Shown piece after piece: positions 60,741 through 64,000 of a DNA stretch of 64,000 bases. Source of the stretch: Sva-07 sp963828415 (lineage in GTDB: Bacteria > Actinomycetota > Acidimicrobiia > Acidimicrobiales > Ilumatobacteraceae); the NCBI GenBank assembly GCA_963828415.1, contig CAWHEI010000009.1:372001-436000 (forward strand), read 5' to 3'. Numbering within the stretch: position 1 is the first letter of the stretch; each line of letters opens with the position of its first letter. Below the pieces are notes generated by a model. That model was not told where the DNA came from. It saw only the letters and a program-made list of their open reading frames with translations, and ran no database searches. Made by a program: the position numbers and the translations under genes.

Positions 60741-61682
60741 TCAGCCGGCGAGGCGGGCGACGGTCGCGGCGAACTCGGTGATCGTGTCGTCGATGATCTT
60801 CGTGACGGACTCGATCGATTCGATGCGGCCGGCGACCTGACCCGACAGCGCGATTGCGGCGTTCATGTCGCCACCGAAGTAGAGGTCCTGGGCGTTGCCG
60901 AAGTCGGCGAACACGTTGTGCTCGGCGTTCACCAGCGCCTCGGTGCGATCGGTGCGCAGTGCCCGCAGTGCGGGGGAGTGGCGCTGGTTGAGGAAGAGGG
61001 TGTCGGTCTCCGCAGCGTCGATGATCGCCTGCTTCCAGTTGTGATGCACCGGCGATTCGGCAGCGGACACCATCCGGGTGCCCATCTGCACACCTTCGGC
61101 GCCCAGCGCGAAGGCGGCTGCCATCGTGGCGCCGTCAGTGATGCCGCCGGCGGCAATGATCGGCACGTCGACCTTCGAGCGCACGAGTGGAAGCAGCACC
61201 ATCGTCGACACGGGTGTCGGACTCTTGAAGCCGCCGCCTTCGCCGCCTTCGACGACGAGCCCGTCGACACCGGCGTCGACGGCCTTGAGCGCCGCGGCGA
61301 GGGTTGGGACCACGTGGTACACGGTGAGCCCGGCCGCCTTGAGCACGCTCGTGTACTTGGTCGGTGAACCCGCCGACGTCGTGACGAACTTGACGCCCTG
61401 GTCGATGACGAACTCGGCGATCGCCGGATCGCGCACGAACGCCTGAGCGATGTTGACGCCGAAGGGACGATCGGTGAGCTCGCGCATCTTGCGGATCTCG
61501 TCTTTCACCGCGTCGAGTTCGCCCGATGACGTCTCGATGATCCCGCAGGCGCCCGCCTGCGACACCGCCGACGCGAGTTGCGATCGCGCAATCCATCCCA
61601 TCGGCGCCTGGACGATCGGGATGTCGACGCCGAGATCGCGGCTGACACGGTTGTCGAACGCAGCAGGAAGTGGGGGAGTCAT
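60741..61682 (-). CDS. Nitronate monooxygenase-like FMN enzyme (NPD family)
   Basis: 313 residues. I-V-Q-A-P-M-G-W-I-A, then F-G-V-N-I, V-K-F-V-T-T-S-A-G-S-P-T-K-Y, V-D-G-L-V-V-E-G-G-E-G-G-G-F, and I-I-A-A-G-G-I-T-D-G-A-T-M-A-A-A-F-A-L-G-A-E-G-V-Q-M-G-T-R. TIM-barrel FMN enzymes with this set oxidise nitroalkanes or reduce enoyl chains. Start M-T-P-P-L-P is followed upstream by a palindrome. Acyl-CoA neighbours are no proof of role. Confidence 0.88.
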   Translation of the reverse strand: MTPPLPAAFDNRVSRDLGVDIPIVQAPMGWIARSQLASAVSQAGACGIIETSSGELDAVKDEIRKMRELTDRPFGVNIAQAFVRDPAIAEFVIDQGVKFVTTSAGSPTKYTSVLKAAGLTVYHVVPTLAAALKAVDAGVDGLVVEGGEGGGFKSPTPVSTMVLLPLVRSKVDVPIIAAGGITDGATMAAAFALGAEGVQMGTRMVSAAESPVHHNWKQAIIDAAETDTLFLNQRHSPALRALRTDRTEALVNAEHNVFADFGNAQDLYFGGDMNAAIALSGQVAGRIESIESVTKIIDDTITEFAATVARLAG

Positions 61683-61693
61683 CCCGTCATCTT

Positions 61694-61728
61694 GACGTAC
61701 ACCTGGTGTCAGGCACGACGTGTACGTC
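61694..61728. terminator. 35-bp imperfect palindrome, GACGTACA subfamily
   Basis: GACGTACACCTGGTGTC, central A, GGCACGACGTGTACGTC (three mismatches). Overlaps the stop of the phytanoyl dioxygenase gene and lies 12 bp before the NPD start. Confidence 0.5.
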
Positions 61729-62518
61729 AGCCGACGACGAGCGGAAAGCGGGGGTCGTCGTCGAGCGGGCCGCCGACGACGAGGCCGTTTGGTTCGTACG
61801 GCGGCGACGTGGTCCACGGACGTTCGCCGAATCTGGCGTCGGCGCCGAGCCAACGCAGGCTGACCGCCCGCCGGCGGGTGGACAGCCTGTTGCCCGGCGC
61901 ACCGTGGAGCGTGCGGTAGTGGAAGGCGAGGACGTCGCCCGGCTCGACGTCCCAGCCGATCACCCGCTGGCCGTCGACGAGTTCGTCGCTGTCAGGCAGC
62001 AGTTCGAAGCGGTCGTCGGCCTCGCCGTACGGGCTCTGGTCGATGAACTTGCGCGGGACGAACCGTCGGCCCGACAGATGCGAGCCGGCGATGAACTGCA
62101 ATCCCGACGCTGCCGGGACCGGGTCGAGTGCGATCCACATGCTGACGTTCTGCATGCCGTCGATGCCGTAGTAGGGATCGTCGTGGTGCCACGGCGTCGG
62201 TTCGGTCGCTCCGGGCTCCTTCACGAGGACGTGTTCGTGGAAGAAGCGCACGGTTTGCGACCCCATCAGCTGGCCGGCGATCTCGGCAAGACCGCTCTCG
62301 AACACCACTCGCCGGTACTGCTCGACGGCTGGCCACGTGACGTAGTCGCTCCAGAATCCGACGGCCTCGTCGGGGTTCGTGTACCAGTGCGACCAGTCGC
62401 TCGGATGCGTCCGGTTGTACTCGACCCCCTCGGCGAGCAGGTCGAGCCACGTCGGCGCGACGACACCTCGCAGCACGGTGGCGCCATCGGTGCGGAACTG
62501 TTCGATCTCGTCGTCCAC
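61727..62518 (-). CDS. Phytanoyl-CoA dioxygenase (PhyH) family protein
   Basis: 263 residues. T-P-W-H-H-D-D-P-Y-Y-G holds the H-x-D iron ligands. L-H-G-A-P-G-N-R-L-S-T holds the distal His and the 2-oxoglutarate Arg region. F-F-H-E-H-V-L-V-K-E-P-G-A and V-S-M-W-I-A-L-D-P are typical. 2-Oxoglutarate/Fe(II) hydroxylase; substrate unknown. Its GTG start faces the aldo/keto reductase start, 42 bp away. Confidence 0.87.
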   Translation of the reverse strand: MDDEIEQFRTDGATVLRGVVAPTWLDLLAEGVEYNRTHPSDWSHWYTNPDEAVGFWSDYVTWPAVEQYRRVVFESGLAEIAGQLMGSQTVRFFHEHVLVKEPGATEPTPWHHDDPYYGIDGMQNVSMWIALDPVPAASGLQFIAGSHLSGRRFVPRKFIDQSPYGEADDRFELLPDSDELVDGQRVIGWDVEPGDVLAFHYRTLHGAPGNRLSTRRRAVSLRWLGADARFGERPWTTSPPYEPNGLVVGGPLDDDPRFPLVVG

Positions 62519-62547
62519 CCCGTGATCATCACAGAGCGACGCCCGAG

Positions 62548-62553
62548 TACCGT
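62548..62553 (+). promoter_or_regulatory. -10 TACCGT of the aldo/keto reductase gene
   Basis: TACCGT, 7 nt, then ATG at 62561. Confidence 0.4.
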
Positions 62554-62560
62554 CGTCGGC

Positions 62561-63439
62561 ATGCTTCCCACCTCGCCATTCGGGTCCACCGGTCACCAGT
62601 CGACACGAGTGATCTTCGGGGCCGCAGCCCTCGGCGGGATGAGCCAGGAGCGCGCCGATGCGACGTTGGCGAACGTCAGCGAATGGGGGATCAACCACAT
62701 CGACACTGCTGCGTCCTATGGGGTGTCGGAGGATCGACTGCGCGGATGGCTGGGCGATCATCGACACGAGGTGTTCCTCGCCACGAAGACGGGCGAGCGG
62801 CACGGCGACGCCGCTCGGGCCGAACTCGAACGATCGCTCGAGCGCATGGACGTCGACCGTGTCGATCTGATCCAACTCCACAACCTGGTCGACGACGACG
62901 ACTTCGACCAGGCCTTTGCGCCGGGTGGAGCCGTCGAGGCGCTCAGTGCGGCCCGCGAGGAAGGGCTCGTCTCGAACATCGGCGTGACCGGTCACGGTCT
63001 TCGTATCGCGGGCATGCACCTGCGGAGCCTCGAGCGGTTCGATTTCGCGTCGGTGCTCTTCCCGGTCAACTTCATCCTGCTCGACAACCCGGCGTACCGC
63101 GCGGATGTCGACGAGCTGCTCGCGGTGTGCGCGGACCGTCAGGTCGCGGTGCAGACGATCAAGTCGATCGCACGCGGACGGTGGAGCGACGAAACGACCC
63201 CCCACTTCAGTTGGTACGACCCGTTGACCGATCCGTCGGCGATCGCCCGAGCGGTCCGGTTCGTCCTCGCCCATCCGCAGATGTTCCTCAACAGCACGAG
63301 CGACGCCCGTCTGATCGGATCGATCGTCGAGGCGGCCAGCGGCGACCTGACGGCGCCGAGCGATGGCGAGATGCGTGCCGACATCGCCGACCAGGGCATC
63401 ACGCCGTTGTTCGACGGCGACGTGCTCGAACGAATCTGA
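62561..63439 (+). CDS. Aldo/keto reductase
   Basis: 292 residues. I-F-G-A-A-A-L-G-G-M opens the barrel. H-I-D-T-A-A-S-Y-G-V-S-E has the catalytic Asp and Tyr. F-L-A-T-K-T-G-E-R has the Lys, and L-I-Q-L-H-N the His. N-I-G-V-T-G-H and the C-terminal S-T-S-D-A-R form the cofactor region. NADPH-dependent carbonyl reduction; substrate unknown. Convergent with the M41 gene across a palindrome. Confidence 0.88.
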   Translation: MLPTSPFGSTGHQSTRVIFGAAALGGMSQERADATLANVSEWGINHIDTAASYGVSEDRLRGWLGDHRHEVFLATKTGERHGDAARAELERSLERMDVDRVDLIQLHNLVDDDDFDQAFAPGGAVEALSAAREEGLVSNIGVTGHGLRIAGMHLRSLERFDFASVLFPVNFILLDNPAYRADVDELLAVCADRQVAVQTIKSIARGRWSDETTPHFSWYDPLTDPSAIARAVRFVLAHPQMFLNSTSDARLIGSIVEAASGDLTAPSDGEMRADIADQGITPLFDGDVLERI

Positions 63440-63448
63440 TGCACCGGG

Positions 63449-63483
63449 CGATTACATCGCGGGTCTGACCCCTGGTGTAATCG
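63449..63483. terminator. 35-bp palindrome, GATTACATC subfamily
   Basis: CGATTACATCGCGGGTC, central T, GACCCCTGGTGTAATCG with mismatches. It starts 9 bp after the aldo/keto reductase stop and touches the M41 gene stop. Confidence 0.6.
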
Positions 63484-64000
63484 TCAGGCGGTGGGCAGCG
63501 GCGCGATGCGGACGGGGCCGCGGCGCTCGGTGACGTCGGCGTACTCGGCCACGATCGCCTTGATCTGGTCGCCTTCGAGTTCGTCGCTCTCACACAGCCC
63601 GTCGGCGATGCGCAGCAATGCCTCGCGGTACTTCGACGTCATCAGTGCGGCGCGGTCGGCGCCCTCGACCATCAACGCCTCGGCAGCCTCGCGGCTCACT
63701 TCGTCGGAGAGCACCTTGGCGACGAGGTTGCCAGCCGTCGGAATGCCCGCTGCTTCGAGACTGAGCAGACCGGGGCCGTGGCCGAGCTGCCCGACGAGCT
63801 GCGAAGCGAGGTTGGTCGCCACTGCGAGGTCTGATGAGATGCCGCTGGACGCCTCGCCGTACTCCTGGAGTTCGGCGGCCCGGCCGGCCAGCGCGACACA
63901 GATCAGATCGCGGGCATCGCTCGGGGTCTTGAGGAACCGCTCCTCGACGTCGCCGTGTGCGACCAGGCCCAATGCCGCCGAGCGGCGAAGGATCGACGCC
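63484..64000 (-). CDS. Peptidase M41 (FtsH C-terminal) domain, cut by window edge
   Basis: About 172 residues. A-S-I-L-R-R-S-A-A-L-G-L-V is the strand after the H-E-x-G-H helix (beyond the edge). L-I-C-V-A-L-A-G-R-A-A-E-L, then G-E-A-S-S-G-I-S-S-D-L-A-V-A-T-N-L-A contains the third zinc ligand Asp. R-Y-R-x-A-L-L-R-I-A follows. The AAA domain is not visible, so FtsH itself or a stand-alone M41 protein are both possible. Confidence 0.8.
   Translation of the reverse strand, partial: ASILRRSAALGLVAHGDVEERFLKTPSDARDLICVALAGRAAELQEYGEASSGISSDLAVATNLASQLVGQLGHGPGLLSLEAAGIPTAGNLVAKVLSDEVSREAAEALMVEGADRAALMTSKYREALLRIADGLCESDELEGDQIKAIVAEYADVTERRGPVRIAPLPTA

Overview
The window is GC-rich bacterial chromosome with almost no non-coding space. 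Its gene content points to an actinobacterium: a NucS/EndoMS-type mismatch endonuclease, a mycothiol-dependent formaldehyde dehydrogenase (MscR) next to its MBL partner, a Mec-type JAMM protease beside an O-phosphoserine-type CysM, and WhiG beside rpsB-tsf-pyrH-frr-cdsA. The secreted protein with repeated R-[LIV]-[LV]-D-T-R modules and a lysozyme-like tail is a style I associate with Acidimicrobiia such as Ilumatobacter. That placement is an inference from gene content, not a phylogeny.

Layout. 1-6.7 kb: the end of an MFS exporter, then a MarR regulator and PPOX flavoprotein divergent from a tight seven-gene operon (FMN reductase, EamA exporter, DUF4386 membrane protein, quinone-oxidoreductase-like dehydrogenase, 59-residue protein, NAD(P)-binding protein, VOC protein). 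It looks like an electrophile/quinone-type stress unit. 7-8.5 kb: the trans-translation locus, tmRNA and smpB, with a YgiN-like monooxygenase between. 8.6-18.9 kb: hydrolases, JAMM protease and CysM, envelope proteins, then murI-rph-rdgB, a block resembling the mycobacterial mec-cysM-murI-rph-rdgB neighbourhood. 19-28.6 kb: an unusual tRNA-Leu(UAG)-like gene, a HerA-like ATPase, two adjacent fold-type II PLP enzymes and large extracytoplasmic proteins. 28.7-44.2 kb: the core block clpP, comM/yifB, dprA, xerC, whiG, degenerate LytM, ASCH, rpsB, tsf, pyrH, frr, cdsA, dxr, rseP, ispG, joining DNA uptake/recombination, translation, phospholipid synthesis and the MEP isoprenoid pathway. 44.2-47 kb: mscR, MBL hydrolase and manA. 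47.8-50 kb: an inserted-looking surface/lysozyme module bounded by a 19-bp direct repeat. 50-64 kb: frameshifted nucS, an AarF kinase, acyl-CoA enzymes, cysQ, ettA, a GGDEF/EAL protein, flavin enzymes, a truncated aminoglycoside-adenylyltransferase-like remnant, phytanoyl-CoA dioxygenase, aldo/keto reductase and the end of an FtsH-family M41 peptidase.

Between the genes are several families of inverted repeats. Eight near-perfect palindromes have a single central base, and seven of them abut stop codons. Two nested hairpins sit in divergent promoter regions, and two pairs of about 42-bp repeats are built on GATGAGCGAA/TTCGCTCATC. Many genes have a TANNNT hexamer exactly 6-8 nt before the start codon, which suggests widespread leaderless transcription. 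The points most worth a second look are the short-variable-loop tRNA-Leu(UAG), the palindrome family, the direct-repeat-flanked lysozyme module with an in-frame stop, the nucS frameshift, and the MarR-controlled operon with its unannotatable small protein.
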